Positions 12,750-24,478 of a DNA stretch of 64,000 bases are shown here, one piece after another (position 1 is the first letter of the stretch; each line of letters opens with the position of its first letter). The stretch is taken from NCBI RefSeq assembly GCF_945859685.1, contig NC_079149.1, positions 85,055,073 to 85,119,072 of the forward strand, given 5' to 3'. A program made the position numbers and the translations under genes. The notes beneath the pieces are model-generated. The model was not told the origin of the DNA, did no database searches, and saw only the letters and a program-made list of their open reading frames with translations. Source of the stretch: Eupeodes corollae (lineage: Eukaryota; Arthropoda; Insecta; Diptera; Syrphidae).

Positions 12750-13080
12750 AGAAGTACTAATTTCGAAGTTTCAAAATCAGCTGATTTGAGTCAAAATAAG
12801 AAAAATGGATAAAATTGCCGTTGAAATCTTTGCAATAAATGAAGAAAATACACAAAGACGACCAACACTAAAAATGCAGTGGAAAATTTTAGGGGATGCT
12901 TTTAACCCATTGGATCTTGATGAAAAAGTGTTGGACTAATCTATTCAATTTACTTTTCTCCAGCTGGAGGTGTCCTTAGATGTGCACCTAGGCTATTTAA
13001 TTCTGTTTTTACAGCTTCCCAAAAGGAGTTCACTTTCTCCTTAGGGATTTTCCAAAATCCTTGGGCAATTTCAGGCTGTT
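12750..13080 (-). other. Possible MADF/Myb-like accessory frame remnant of a DNA transposon
   Basis: On the - strand at about 13070-12950 a frame reads GFWKIPKEKVNSFWEAV then LNSLGAHLRTPP. This resembles the Trp-rich SANT/MADF-type protein that accompanies Harbinger transposons. On the + strand at 12806-12940 a short frame starting MDKIAVEIF is also open. Neither is long enough to be certain, and no inverted repeats were found. Low confidence. Confidence 0.3.
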
Positions 13081-13318
13081 CTTAAGCATTTCATAAAACC
13101 TTTGGAACTGAATTTAATTTGTGATAACTTTATTTGCCCTTCAAAAAAAAAAAAAAATATAGGTAAACACTTTCAAATTAAAACAACAGTAAATATGATT
13201 CTTTTAATTTATATTATTTTTTTTTTAATTTATCCTCGCACGCTAAATATTTCTTTTTTTTTTCAATTGAACTCCGATCAAAATAACTGTTCGTAGAAAA
13301 AACTGCCAAACTTCCTAT

Positions 13319-14650
13319 TCATTCAATGACTGTTGATACAACTTTTCGCGAACTCCGAATTTCGTAGCAAATTGTTTTACTTTGACCGACGGGAGTAATA
13401 ATACTTTTTTTCGGGGTTCGTACTACGAATCTATTACACTTGTCAATATTTAAAACAAGACGATTATTATTGCGACATTCCCTGAATAATATTAAGTCTT
13501 CTTGCAAGAGAAGACAGTACAGATGTTGAGTACATTATTTTTAAAATTATAATGTCATCAGCATATAAGTATTAGGACAGATGAATTTTGTATGATCGAA
13601 ACCAAGTCATTTATAAATAAAACAAATAGAATAGGGCCAAGGTGACTACCCTGGGGGACACCAGAATTCACAACAAATGAACACTCATTACTAAATTTAA
13701 CACTATAACGTCTATCTAGCAAATATGAGGAGATCCAGTTTATGAAACAGTCGTTAAAACCTTACAGTGATAGTTTTAAAAGTAATAGTGTTAAAAGCCT
13801 TGCTGAAATCAGCAAAGATACAATCTACTTGTTCACGTGAGGTGAAACAGATTAGTAACAGTTAAACGCTTTTTAACAAAACCATGCTGGTTATCACAGA
13901 TAATTGAACTACAGTGACAAAATGGACGCTTCATTGACTAAACTGTCTGGGTATCATAGATAGTTTAGCAATAGGACGGTAGTTCGGTAGACCATTTTTG
14001 TGTACTGGTATTATGAAGGAGCTCTTTCAGATAAAAGTAAACAACGTGTTACTTAAAGACGTGTTGAAAAGAACACATAACGGGTGTGCTAAATACGCAG
14101 CACATTTCTTCAAAATGGATGAGAGTACACCGTCGGGACCAGGACTAAAACATTCGTCAAGTTGTAGGATACTATTAACTACAGTATCTTCACTTATAAC
14201 GAAATTGATAGAATTTAAGTGGGGGAAATTTATAACAGCGGTAGACGTGTTCGCAATTATTCTTGGCTCATTACTATTTGATGTCGAATCAGTCATTGAG
14301 CCATTGAGGGTACCCACATGTTTTCTTCTTACGATTAACGAGTTTCCAAGAACTGTCAGGATTATTTTCAAGGTTTAATTAAATATTCCGAATGTAGCTA
14401 TCATATAGGATGTTAGAGTAGTCAGTGGAAAGTTGTTTTGTTATAATGAACGTCCTATAATCATCATTAGTTCCTGTTTAATTATAATTTATCCAAGCTT
14501 TGTTCCTTTTTTTTAACGTGAGAATCAAACCATGGTGGAACACTCAAGTTATTTCTGGTCTTTTTAAATGGAATCGTTTTGAAGAAACAGTCAAAAAGAG
14601 TTAAATAAAAAATGTTACACATATCGTTTTGTTTGCGATTTTAAATGTAA
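13319..14650 (-). mobile_element. Jockey-like LINE fragment 2 (ORF2 linker and reverse transcriptase)
   Basis: In - strand order the piece contains VPPWFDSHVKKKRNKAW (about 14530), a DECFSPGPDGVLSSILKKC segment (about 14145-14090), PVHKNGLPNYRPIAKLS (about 14010-13960) and QVDCIFADFSKAFNT (RT motif A, about 13830). It continues with NSGVPQGSHLGPILFVLFINDL (motif B, about 13660), a damaged YADD at about 13560, and LVLNIDKCNRFVVRT (about 13460). This order is that of Jockey-clade ORF2. Frameshifts and stops break it. The longest intact part is 14027-14371. Confidence 0.82.
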
Positions 14651-14811
14651 TGTGACTCAGAAAATCTTTTGGGTTGAAATTTGGAAAGGTTCCTGTCATC
14701 TACTGGCTTAGTAAGTACTGCAAATTTATAATTCCTGGCTTAATTGTTTATGTAGTTATAGGAGTCGTCACAAATCGGGTGAATCACCCGTATGGGGTAA
14801 TTTTGCTGTAA

Positions 14812-14950
14812 TAATAAATAAATAAATTGGGTGGCGCAACAGTCCGTTGAAAACTAGGGCCTAGTGACTTACAACTCTCAACCATTCCTGTGTGTGAGCA
14901 CTGTTGTCAGGGATGGAGGGTAGCTACAGTTAAATGCCGAATCCGAACGG
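14812..14950 (-). mobile_element. tRNA-derived SINE, 3' fragment
   Basis: In reverse orientation this copy carries the SINE 3' body and tail: CCCTGACAACAGTGCTC, GTTGAGAGTTGTAAGTCACT, GGCCCTAG, GGACTGTTGCGCCACC and a terminal (AATTTATTTATT) tail. It matches the 3' half of the fuller copy at 17572-17836. The 5' tRNA-like part is missing. Confidence 0.78.
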
Positions 14951-15722
14951 CTAATTCAATGCTTAAGTTCAAACGCGTTCAGAATAGACAAAAAATTAAA
15001 ATTCTTAATATTAATTTTTTCTAGAAAATGTGTATTAAATGATAACTGTCTAAATAAATAAAATTATAAACAAAATTGAAATGAGGGTTATTTCTATTTG
15101 TAATGTTTTCCCTCAAACTTACAAATTTTGAGATATTAACATTCTGTTCAAATCAATTTTTATTTTTCAGTAGTATGATACAATTTCATATCATGACTTC
15201 TTTAACAATAAAAAATTCTATCAAACCACATTTTAGAAAAAGGAAAGTTTTTGAAAACTATCTGAAAAATGGTAACCCATAGATACCATGCTTTAAGGAA
15301 CCCCCGTAAGGTTTGTCTTGAAAAATTTCGAGTTGCAAGAGCTACTTGTCTTATTTTGATTTTCCATGGTGTTAGTCAACATCAATTAAAACAAATTATA
15401 AACTACTAGTTGTGCGTGTGAATTCCCATTCTTTATGATTGTAAAGAATTTAAGACACGTCTAGGAACAAACATAATATGTGACAAATTAATTTATTCAC
15501 ATTTAAGACATTCTGCAACAATTTTATACTGATTAATATCCATGATGAACAAATTTCCTACAAAGTTTAATTTGACTTGTCACTTGACTTAAATGACTCA
15601 CTTAAAAAAGTCCATAGTTGTTTTAAATCTCCGCTGCGCTGGCGCTGGTGGTATTTCCAAATTTTTGTGGGATTCCGTAAAAAAATATGACTAAATAAAA
15701 AATTTATATTTTTCCATGTCTA
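14951..15722. other. Intergenic, no gene recognised
   Basis: AT-rich sequence without a recognisable coding frame or paired repeats. It ends at the TA flank (15723-15724) of the next Tc1-like element. Confidence 0.4.
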
Positions 15723-16029
15723 TACAGTGGATCAAAAAAGAAATCGGACATACGCATTTTTTTTTTTGAAGCCAACAAATAAAACCAAAGAAAGTTTTGA
15801 GAATATGAGATCGTATATTTTAAAGTTCTATGTGTTATGATTTATGAACTCTTTACACATAACGAAAATTAAATAATTTATTATACGGATTAATTTTATT
15901 AGAAAATGATAACAATAAAACAATCAAAAAAGAAATCGGACAACGAATGTTGGACCTATAGGCATTGATTTAATTAGATTTTCAAAAAAAGGTATATGTA
16001 AGTCTTTCTTATTAGTGAAAGTGTAGTTT

Positions 16030-16440
16030 TTAAGCTGGTTTTATAAATAGCTCCATAAATGCTCGATAACATTTAACTCTGGTTATTGTTGAGGTGGTTC
16101 AACCACATTCTTATAATCATACAATACCCATATCCCTTGGTGCGCTTTGATTCAAATGGTCCCTCGAAACTTGTATTGATCTATAATTCCATCCCCAACA
16201 ACACGATTTCCTCTACCAGCCGCCGATATACATTCCCATAACGTAAGAGAACTAACTCCATGTTTTACACTTGGCCTCAATTTTGTTTCGTTAGGCCAAT
16301 TTAATGGCCCACCATAGTGGTTCCAAATGAATCTTAAGGCTTTCTTGTAAGTTCGATGAAACCAGTTTGAGTCCCTTACGAAACGTGAAAGACTGATTAT
16401 GTTAGTATGATTAAAATCGCGATTGGTATGACAGCATTAC
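16030..16440 (-). pseudogene. Tc1-like transposase fragment
   Basis: The - strand reads HYGGPLNWPNETKL, then VKHGVSSLTLWECISAAGRG (canonical VKHGGGSVMVWGCIS), GDGIID, and, nearest 16060, PPQQ, a stop, then PELNVIEHLWSYL (canonical PPQSPDLNPIEHLW). The order and motifs are those of a Tc1-family DDE transposase core. The QDNDPKHTS segment is unrecognisable and stops interrupt the frame. It belongs to the element whose inverted repeats lie at 15725 and 18047. Confidence 0.78.
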
Positions 16441-16489
16441 CTAAACGTGGTAGAATGCGTTGTACTGTACAATTTCTGACGAGCTCATC

Positions 16490-17300
16490 TGCTTACAATT
16501 TCCTGAAATGTCTGTATGGCCCGGTATCCAGTATCCAGCAAAGGTGAATATTAAACTGTTGTCTCACAGAGTCCAAACATTTTATAGCGGCCTGATTATC
16601 TGAAAAAAACACGGATATAAGATTATCGTTTTCTTTAAGTCAGGACAAGAATTCTTTTATCGTCAAAAGTTTCGCCTGGAAGATACTACAATGATTGGGA
16701 AGGTGGAATGAGAGACTTAATTTAAGTCGTTCAGAATACACAACTCCAACAACCCATTCATTCTATCCATCTGTGGATTGTTTCGATTTCCAGGAATGCC
16801 CTATTCTTTCAGAAAGATCTGAAAGGTACAGAAATCTAAAAGTTTTTGTCAAATTGCAATTGGGGAATGGTGTAGTGTGTGTGCTTTGGAATTGATTCTA
16901 AACACTTAATAATTACAGAGTGGCCAATGTTGTTGTTAAAGCAATACAATGATGTTTGAGTCGAATAGCAGAACTTTCTCGACGCTCTACTCCGCAAACG
17001 GTTAATTCTACAGAAAAATGCAAGCAACATTTTTTGTAGACAATTTCATGACAAACAACTTTTATACTGACCTTTATTGACCTCCAAGCAATAGATCGCG
17101 AAATATTTGCGAAAAACAGATTGTCGTGACCTTTATATATCTCTTTTAGCCGGCACGATATTTTACACATCCTCATTACAATGCCGTAATAAAGGTGTAT
17201 ACAAAAATTCAGCTCACTAGGAATTTTTCCGCAGATTGGAGTTTACAATAGCTAAAATGACTGGGCTATAGGTAGAGTATGGTATCTAGTGCCGTAGATG
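16490..17300 (-). mobile_element. I-like LINE fragment with RNase H (copy 1)
   Basis: On the - strand the order is ESSAIRLK (about 16990), IIKCLESIPKHTHYTIPQLQ (about 16900-16845), then VFFSDNQAAIKCLDSV and NIHLCWILDTG (about 16620-16540), an RNase H domain with its conserved Asp. The CLESIPKHTHYTIPQLQF segment recurs as YLESIPRNTDYTTPQLQF at about 61320-61380. It is a 5'- and 3'-truncated ORF2 piece lying within the Tc1-like element. Confidence 0.75.
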
Positions 17301-17571
17301 GAATCGTGCGAAGAGATAAGCTTGTACACACAAAAGCTAAATTCAGAATGACAAGTAATGCTTCTTTTGATAGCCACTTCCATGAAAATAACTTTTTCGC
17401 ACCGCTTTCAGGGTTAACGTCTTTTTGCAAATATTTCTATACGTCCGCCATCAGCGTTGGTGCACTTATTTGAAGATTTTTTCAAACTTGTTTTATTATC
17501 CCACAATCATCACCTGCAGTAAACTTCTTCGGTCCTCTATAGATGGAATTTTAAAACCCTAAAAGCTAACT

Positions 17572-17836
17572 AGTACCCGTGGCATGGTGGTTAATGAGTT
17601 GAACTTTCATGCCAGTGGTCTTGGGTTAAACCCTGCCTGCCATTTTAAGTTTTTTTCAACGGTTACTGCCTCTTGCGAGGAATTGACAAATATGTTTTCT
17701 CAAATTAGGCGTTCAGATACGGCTTAAAACTGTAGGTCCCTCCAACCCTGACAAAAGTACTCGCAAACAGGAATAGTTGAGAACTGTAAGTCACTAGGCC
17801 CTAAACGGACTGTTGCGATATCTAATTTATTTATTT
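17572..17836 (+). mobile_element. tRNA-derived SINE, near full length
   Basis: The head shows a pol III A-box-like TGGCATGGTGG (17582) and a B-box-like GGTCTTGGGTTAAACCC (17617). Next come a conserved body (CCTCTTGCGAGGAATTGACA), then GAACTGTAAGTCACTAGGCC, GGACTGTTGCG, and an AATTTATTTATT tail. The head would fold poorly as a real tRNA, so it is a SINE and not a tRNA gene. Other copies are at 14812 (-), 29976/33521 (+, split) and 57532 (-, rearranged). Confidence 0.82.
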
Positions 17837-18049
17837 AAAAGTGCAGTAAATTTGCGATTGTTTCCTTAAAAATTAATTTTGATGGCCATTTACTTATATG
17901 TAAAAATACAAATTTTGCTAAATATTAAGATTTAATAAGGAAAGTGTGGTTTAATGAGTAAATTCGCCATTTTCAAACGTTTATCAAATTTATTTTGTTA
18001 TTTAAAAAGAAAAAACATATTCGTCCGATTTCTTCTTTGATCAATTGTA

Positions 18050-19160
18050 TGTATCTACATACAATGCGTACATAGTCATACATATTAGATACATAATGAT
18101 TGTGACTTGTGTATAAAATCGTAAATAATTACTATATCATTAAAGTTATTAACATTACATACTCTATGATATTGAAGAAACATACATATTATGTACATAG
18201 TAAATAATATGATTTTATCGCAAATTCTAAATCGTGACCGATACAGCAGTAAAACCCTCCTACATAATATTTCTAATTTAAACATTTGTACATATATGGT
18301 AAAGTGACGTAGTTCAGAAACTCAAAAAGGCTAAGCTTTATTTCGATTGAGTCTCATTAAGAAATGAAAATATTTTTGGATATAGTTATGACTACTCTCA
18401 AAATGTAAACCTGATACTTTCAATTTACATATGTACATATGTATATTCACATTCTTTAAATGACCTTCATATAATATTGCTTTTTTGTCCGGCAGAGATT
18501 TCATTGAATTAAAAAGCGTAGTAAATAATTGATGAAATGAAAGAATCAATTCCTGCATAAACTGGCAAAAAAGGCGTACCTCAGAAAGATGTTGTCAAAG
18601 CAAGAAAAAGAAAAGTTATTTTAAAATGTTATGTAGTTAGAAAATTTTGTTCTGAAAAATTAGTTTACTTTAATCACTGAAAGAACTTATCGGAGAGTTA
18701 GTGGAATGGAGAGTGAAAGTCAATAAAATTGAACTAACGACATTTCAACACCATCAATTCCAAGTAAATTAAACTACCAAAAGTTCTATCGTTTTCCTTA
18801 GAATTTGAATCTTGATAAGTCTGCTCTTATTTGAATAATTTTATAAGCCTGGAAAATAAATAAAACTTTGTGGACTGACAGCTCTTTTTCCCGCTCGAAA
18901 TATTGGCAGAAGCCAAAATCATTTTCCCTTCGAACAAAAAGTGTAGCTTTACGTCTGAACAACGTTGGAAAACGTTGAAATCTGAGTTCTGTAAAGTCGA
19001 AGTAGTGCATTTTTTAAAAGAAGTTTTTACCGAAACCGCTTCCCCATATTGGTGCAAAAAGTTCGTAACATTAGGAACTATCAAACAAAATTTTATTGTC
19101 CCTATTGTTGTTTTGTGCGCTTAATGTATAGTTGTTCTAGCCGAAAGGGGTTTTGGATGA
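18050..19160. other. Intergenic, no gene recognised
   Basis: Several overlapping frames of 65-85 codons occur at 18085-19124 on both strands, but none shows a family motif. AT-rich TACATA-type repeats are present at 18050-18300. Confidence 0.4.
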
Positions 19161-19164
19161 CCAT

Positions 19165-19265
19165 GTTTTCTGACCAGGCGGTTATGCTAACAACCAAAAT
19201 TGCCTCAACTGGGGCTCGGAAAAACCGCAAGTTATTGTTGGGAAACCAATGAATCCACAGAGCAG
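19165..19265 (+). mobile_element. Mariner/IS630-type transposase fragment
   Basis: The + strand reads GGYANNQNCLNWGSEKPQVI then GKPMNPQ. This corresponds to the segment after the first catalytic Asp in the IS630-type transposase at 24593-25659 (GFVNRQNCSIWGSENPH). Only about 30 codons survive and no inverted repeats are visible. Confidence 0.62.
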
Positions 19266-20565
19266 TTTAAGATAATCACTCGCAACATCAACTCCTGGCA
19301 GTTTGCCTTATTCGATGGCAAGTTTTAAAACTTGCTGCCCCTTGCATTGCTTTGTCGGTTAGTTTTTGAAATTCGCTAAAAGTATTTCATAAGATTTACC
19401 CTCTCGTCTTTGTAAAAATTCTTCTAGTGAATTCCTCTTTCTAAGTTACCAAGATTTAACAAACGCTACCAATTTGTAACCTTTGGTCCTGGTTTTGTCT
19501 ACCTAAGTATTGATTTTTCTAGTGTGAACAATGAGGTCATCCCATAAATGTTCATGGAATTAACTATGAGGCTGTAACATACCCCGTGGTACCATATCTG
19601 CAATGGTCTGTTAATTTAGGTCCCTAATGTGGTGCCATATAGGGAATATAACCCCAGAAGTGGCTGCCCAATTTCATGTGGGATTCAATCCACCGAGCTT
19701 TATTTACAATTACATTATGCTTTATGAAATGATTTTTACTTAAACTCCAGACTTTTTATCATATATAAAATACCGACTTAATTGCCTATTTGTATATTAA
19801 CTGATTTCTATGAATATTTTTATAATTTATATCAGTAAGTCTACCTCGAACCCATGAGGCATGAGCCAGTCCCTCGTTACCATCGATCATAAGATTTTTT
19901 ATCTAAGGAAGGAAGATAACTATAGCTTCTTGCGTTCGCTCACAAGTAGAGAATTTACTCAGTCCAGTTCTAAGCTTTGCCTTTTTTAATTATTATGAAT
20001 TGCAAATAGTATCACTCATCATCGAGCTCAAACTTGTGCCCAGGGGCCACCAGCGTGGAGGTGCAAGTAAGCGCTTCTTCCTTCCAGACTATAGACAAGC
20101 ATATAGCTTTCCCTATGTCTACAAGGAAGTCAGTATGACACCCACAGAACAATGGATACCTTAAATTTACTATATAAACCGACTTTCTTTTTACTAAAAA
20201 TTGTCCATATCCATATCGATCTTTTGATTACCAAATTCGAAAATTGATCATGATACAGCCTAAATTCATAAGCAAATTCTTGGAAAATTGTAATGGCAGA
20301 ATGCGTTACTGCCAATCCAGTCAAGGTAGATATTGGAATTTGAACGATATTGGGAGTTTCAGACAACATAAGGGACTTCATTTGCAGTCAACTGCTTTCT
20401 TTGAACCTAGATTTTACAGAAAATAAATAAATCAAAGATTAATAAAGTTCAACCTTAAGTTAATTGAAAAATCATGATTAGCTGTCATTTTGACATAAGT
20501 GGACTTGACTTGATAGTTAGGAAGATTTTTCTTGGCTAACTTTCTAGTGAACTTTCCAATAAAGT
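19266..20565. other. Intergenic, no gene recognised
   Basis: Short frames at 20130-20426 have no recognisable features. The stretch stops at the edge of the tandem duplication. Confidence 0.4.
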
Positions 20566-20831
20566 TGCCTTAATTGGAAGGCAACGTTTTGGCAGCTGGC
20601 CAATAAGATACTAGAACTTACCTTACTTTCAAGTCGCTTATGTCGTCTGAACCTGTCCATTGCGTTCCATAATAGTTCCATAATGGCAATTTTGGCTCTT
20701 AGTAATAAAGACATTATACATGAGAAATGTTTTGTTAATTCTTCTTTCCGCTTTTTAAAACAATATTCTTTTTTTCACAAATAAATAATAAATATTTATC
20801 AAAATTGCTTGAGTGTAGGGTGAAACAGGAT

Positions 20832-21400
20832 TTAAACCAATCCGATTTCTTCACTTTTTTCTTTCCCAAATGCGGCCGTTTTTTCGGCATCAAATTGGGC
20901 AAACAATTCTTCATAGTATAGCTCTGTGATCATTTTGCACTTCTCCAGGTGGTGTATGTAGAGTACATCTTGCGAATCCAAAACAGTGGCCATCACCCTT
21001 CCGGCCGATATGAGAATCTTCGCCTTCTTTGGAGCACGATCGCCAGGTAAAGTCCATTGTTTAGACTGTTCCTTGGTATCTGGAGTGTACCAGTGGTACC
21101 ATGTTTCGACGACGGTCACGACAAAAAAATACCTTCGGATTGCGCTTAAAAAGTGTCAAACACAGTTTTGAAGCTGTCTCACGGTTGCACTTGTTGTCCG
21201 GTGTGAGTAAACGCTGCACCCAACTCGCCGACAGCTCTTTCGTAGCCAACATTTCATATATGATATGAACCACGCGGTCTTTTGAGATGCCTACTGTCTC
21301 AGCTATATCGTGTACCTTCACTCGGTTGTCTGCCAATTTCCTGGATTTTTGATACGTTCTCCTCAGCTTCCAAGTGTTCTTTTATTTCGCTGCGCGATAC
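20832..21400 (-). pseudogene. Mariner transposase fragment (unit 1)
   Basis: On the - strand the frame shows VKVHDIAETVGISKDRVVHI (HTH), LSASWVQRLLT, then in another frame ETWYHWYTPDTKEQSKQW, PKKAKILISAGRVMATV, LDSQDVLYIHHLEK and ITELYYEELFAQF. These are mariner signatures in the right order, closest in style to the irritans group. The first catalytic Asp seems lost (TVVETW where mariners have TGDE-W), the second survives in LDSQ, and the third is absent with the C-terminus. A frameshift lies near 21100. It interrupts LINE family A. Confidence 0.83.
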
Positions 21401-21499
21401 TGATATTTTAGTAGCAGTAGTAGTACAAGTAGTAGTAAAATGTTTTTTATTTCCAACTTAATATCTAAAAGTAAACATTTTCAAATAAGATTTTAAGCT

Positions 21500-22115
21500 T
21501 CTTTTGAAGTTAAAAATGCAAAACTTACGACATTGAAAAACGTCTTCTGTCGGGTAGTTGATTTACTTACATATTACTTATTACAATTATTCGTTTCAAA
21601 TCAAAATTTGGTGATCATTTTAAGAAATTTTTTTACTGGTTATATTTTCTCACTAGTTCATTTTGGAAACTGGAAACTGGTGCTGTTTTTTCCATTGAGC
21701 ACCTGGATTATTTCCGCTTCTATTTACCAAACTTTCCCAAGGAAGGCGACCCTAAATTTCTTTAAACCGGGACATCTATCAACATCCCAAGAAGTGCTGG
21801 ATGTTTTCTTCCTCCCTTAAGTTGCACACAGTACATAATGATGATTCGTGTTGGCCAAATCCGTTTGCACTAAGCTTGATTAAATTACATCTTGGCTTAA
21901 AAATCCAGGTGATCTTGTTCAGTTCAAAACCATCGTTAATATAAATCTGCCCTCTTAAATGATCCAGATATTTGTTGATGCGCGTTCTGCTCTCAGATGC
22001 CCTTCGTAGGTTTTCTTGTTGACCCTCTGATGTTAAACAGCCGCAATAGATCATTGCCTTTTTGAATCAATTTGGGAAAAATATCTCTCACCCCAACGCA
22101 GTTCAAAACAATATC
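21500..22115 (-). mobile_element. LINE family A C-terminal region (duplicated copy)
   Basis: The - strand reads LDHLRGQIYINDGFELNKI and CTVCNLREEENIQHFLGC (about 21850-21785), a C-terminal Cys/His module typical of many LINE ORF2 proteins. It is a copy of 23050-23665 made by the tandem duplication and is cut off from its own reverse transcriptase. Confidence 0.75.
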
Positions 22116-23665
22116 TGCCTTAATTGGAAGGCAACGTTTTGGCAGCTGGCCAATAAGATACTAGAACTTACCTTACTTTCAAGTCGCTTATGTCGTCTGA
22201 ACCTGTCCATTGCGTTCCATAATAGTTCCATAATGGCAATTTTGGCTCTTAGTAATAAAGACATTATACATGAGAAATGTTTTGTTAATTCTTCTTTCCG
22301 CTTTTTAAAACAATATTCTTTTTTTCACAAATAAATAATAAATATTTATCAAAATTGCTTGAGTGTAGGGTGAAACAGGATTTAAACCAATCCGATTTCT
22401 TCACTTTTTTCTTTCCCAAATGCGGCCGTTTTTTCGGCATCAAATTGGGCAAACAATTCTTCATAGTATAGCTCTGTGATCATTTTGCACTTCTCCAGGT
22501 GGTGTATGTAGAGTACATCTTGCGAATCCAAAACAGTGGCCATCACCCTTCCGGCCGATATGAGAATCTTCGCCTTCTTTGGAGCACGATCGCCAGGTAA
22601 AGTCCATTGTTTAGACTGTTCCTTGGTATCTGGAGTGTACCAGTGGTACCATGTTTCGACGACGGTCACGACAAAAAAATACCTTCGGATTGCGCTTAAA
22701 AAGTGTCAAACACAGTTTTGAAGCTGTCTCACGGTTGCACTTGTTGTCCGGTGTGAGTAAACGCTGCACCCAACTCGCCGACAGCTCTTTCGTAGCCAAC
22801 ATTTCATATATGATATGAACCACGCGGTCTTTTGAGATGCCTACTGTCTCAGCTATATCGTGTACCTTCACTCGGTTGTCTGCCAATTTCCTGGATTTTT
22901 GATACGTTCTCCTCAGCTTCCAAGTGTTCTTTTATTTCGCTGCGCGATACTGATATTTTAGTAGCAGTAGTAGTACAAGTAGTAGTAAAATGTTTTTTAT
23001 TTCCAACTTAATATCTAAAAGTAAACATTTTCAAATAAGATTTTAAGCTTCTTTTGAAGTTAAAAATGCAAAACTTACGACATTGAAAAACGTCTTCTGT
23101 CGGGTAGTTGATTTACTTACATATTACTTATTACAATTATTCGTTTCAAATCAAAATTTGGTGATCATTTTAAGAAATTTTTTTACTGGTTATATTTTCT
23201 CACTAGTTCATTTTGGAAACTGGAAACTGGTGCTGTTTTTTCCATTGAGCACCTGGATTATTTCCGCTTCTATTTACCAAACTTTCCCAAGGAAGGCGAC
23301 CCTAAATTTCTTTAAACCGGGACATCTATCAACATCCCAAGAAGTGCTGGATGTTTTCTTCCTCCCTTAAGTTGCACACAGTACATAATGATGATTCGTG
23401 TTGGCCAAATCCGTTTGCACTAAGCTTGATTAAATTACATCTTGGCTTAAAAATCCAGGTGATCTTGTTCAGTTCAAAACCATCGTTAATATAAATCTGC
23501 CCTCTTAAATGATCCAGATATTTGTTGATGCGCGTTCTGCTCTCAGATGCCCTTCGTAGGTTTTCTTGTTGACCCTCTGATGTTAAACAGCCGCAATAGA
23601 TCATTGCCTTTTTGAATCAATTTGGGAAAAATATCTCTCACCCCAACGCAGTTCAAAACAATATC
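22116..23665. repeat. Tandem duplication unit 2 (1550 bp)
   Basis: A head-to-tail copy of 20566-22115 with no difference noticed. Its right edge at 23665 continues without interruption into the remaining LINE reverse-transcriptase sequence, so unit 2 is the original right context and unit 1 holds the original left context. Complete identity points to a very recent duplication or an assembly duplication. Confidence 0.93.
22382..22950 (-). pseudogene. Mariner transposase fragment (unit 2)
   Basis: Identical to the fragment at 20832-21400 because it lies in the second unit of the tandem duplication. It has the same frameshift, the same loss of the first catalytic Asp and the same C-terminal truncation. 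Confidence 0.83.
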
Positions 23666-24478
23666 TAATATTGTTCAATGCCTGTTCCCAAAACAATTTT
23701 TCCCTCAAAAGTATGTTTGTTAGCTGATGCGGTAGTCTTGTTGCACTGTATTCGAATATTGTTTTTGATATGCATATATCTGAGGTGAAGATCAATTGTA
23801 TAGTAATGTCCGTCCTCCACCCCAGTTTCCTTTGCCAAAGAGTAGTTTGGAGTAAATGTAGGCAATTTTAAAATTCGTTTTAAAAAATAGTTTTGAAATT
23901 TATCCATTTCTGTGAACATTCCAAAGCCCCAGATCTGAGCACCGTAGGTTTGAATAGCTCTACAAACCGCCTGAAATAGTTTCCATTTGGTTTTAAAGTT
24001 GATATTTCTTTTTGCTAGAAAACATTGCCACGTGCTTTGTAAACGACATCTTTAGTGAAAATAAGATTCCTAAGTAAGTATAGTTGGAGACAAATCTAAT
24101 TCTTTCTTCCACCATTTCTTAACACCATTTTCTCGGATGTAGACAGATTTACTTATAGACTCCATTGAATTCAGCAACATTCCAGTTGCGTTATCATCCG
24201 CTGCAAGACCGTGACATCATCCGCCATTATAACCGTATCGTCTACATAAAGCTGCAACCTGATTGTGTGTTGGAGTATATGGCTTCTATCAAGTTTACAA
24301 ATTTTGTCGAAACTCCTATTGTGTGTAGTTTGTAGATACGCAATTTTCTTGGGATTTTATCAAATGCAGCTTTCAGATCTACAAAAAATGCATACACCTC
24401 CTTTTTTTGTGCCAACTTCAGATGAACGATTGATGCCAGATTATAAATGTTATCCACCGTCGAATATTTTTTGTTAGT
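23050..24478 (-). mobile_element. LINE family A copy 2 (reverse transcriptase to C-terminus)
   Basis: On the - strand: NKKYSTVDNIYNLASI then VYAFFVDLKAAFDKIPR (RT motif A, about 24440-24340), a broken middle, then FLKRILKLPTFTPNYSLAKE (about 23880-23820), LRYMHIKNNIR, ERYFSQIDSKRQ (about 23620) and CTVCNLREEENIQHFLGC (about 23340). The same order is found in the + strand copy at 8.0-9.2 kb. Its 5' side is truncated at 24478 where the IS630-like element begins. Multiple stops are present. Confidence 0.75.

Larger units (their letters stand above)
15725..18047 (-). mobile_element. Tc1-like element carrying nested LINE and SINE insertions
   Basis: The left end CAGTGGATCAAAAAAGAAAT is matched in inverse by the right end at about 18022-18047 (ATTTCTTCTTTGATCAATTG). 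Both ends are flanked by TA (15723-15724; 18048-18049). A subterminal repeat of the same CAAAAAAGAAATCGGACA motif occurs at 15926-15943. A transposase remnant lies at 16030-16440 on the - strand. The 2.3 kb length is explained by an I-like LINE fragment (16490-17300) and a SINE (17572-17836) sitting inside. Confidence 0.8.
20566..22115. repeat. Tandem duplication unit 1 (1550 bp)
   Basis: Every base I compared from 20566 onward recurs exactly 1550 bp downstream. The second unit begins at 22116 directly after the first ends. The left flank (20565 T against 22115 C) and right flank (23666 against 22116) both diverge at the edges. The unit contains an uncharacterised - strand frame (about 20570-20780), a mariner fragment (20832-21400) and the 3' part of LINE family A (about 21500-22115). 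Confidence 0.93.

Noticed and set aside
17572..17640. tRNA gene
   Set aside because: A- and B-box-like sequences are present, but the stretch lacks a consistent cloverleaf and continues into a SINE body and tail found in several copies.
20566..23665. Two long terminal repeats of an LTR retrotransposon
   Set aside because: The copies are directly adjacent with nothing between, do not begin TG and end CA, and contain LINE and mariner coding sequence.
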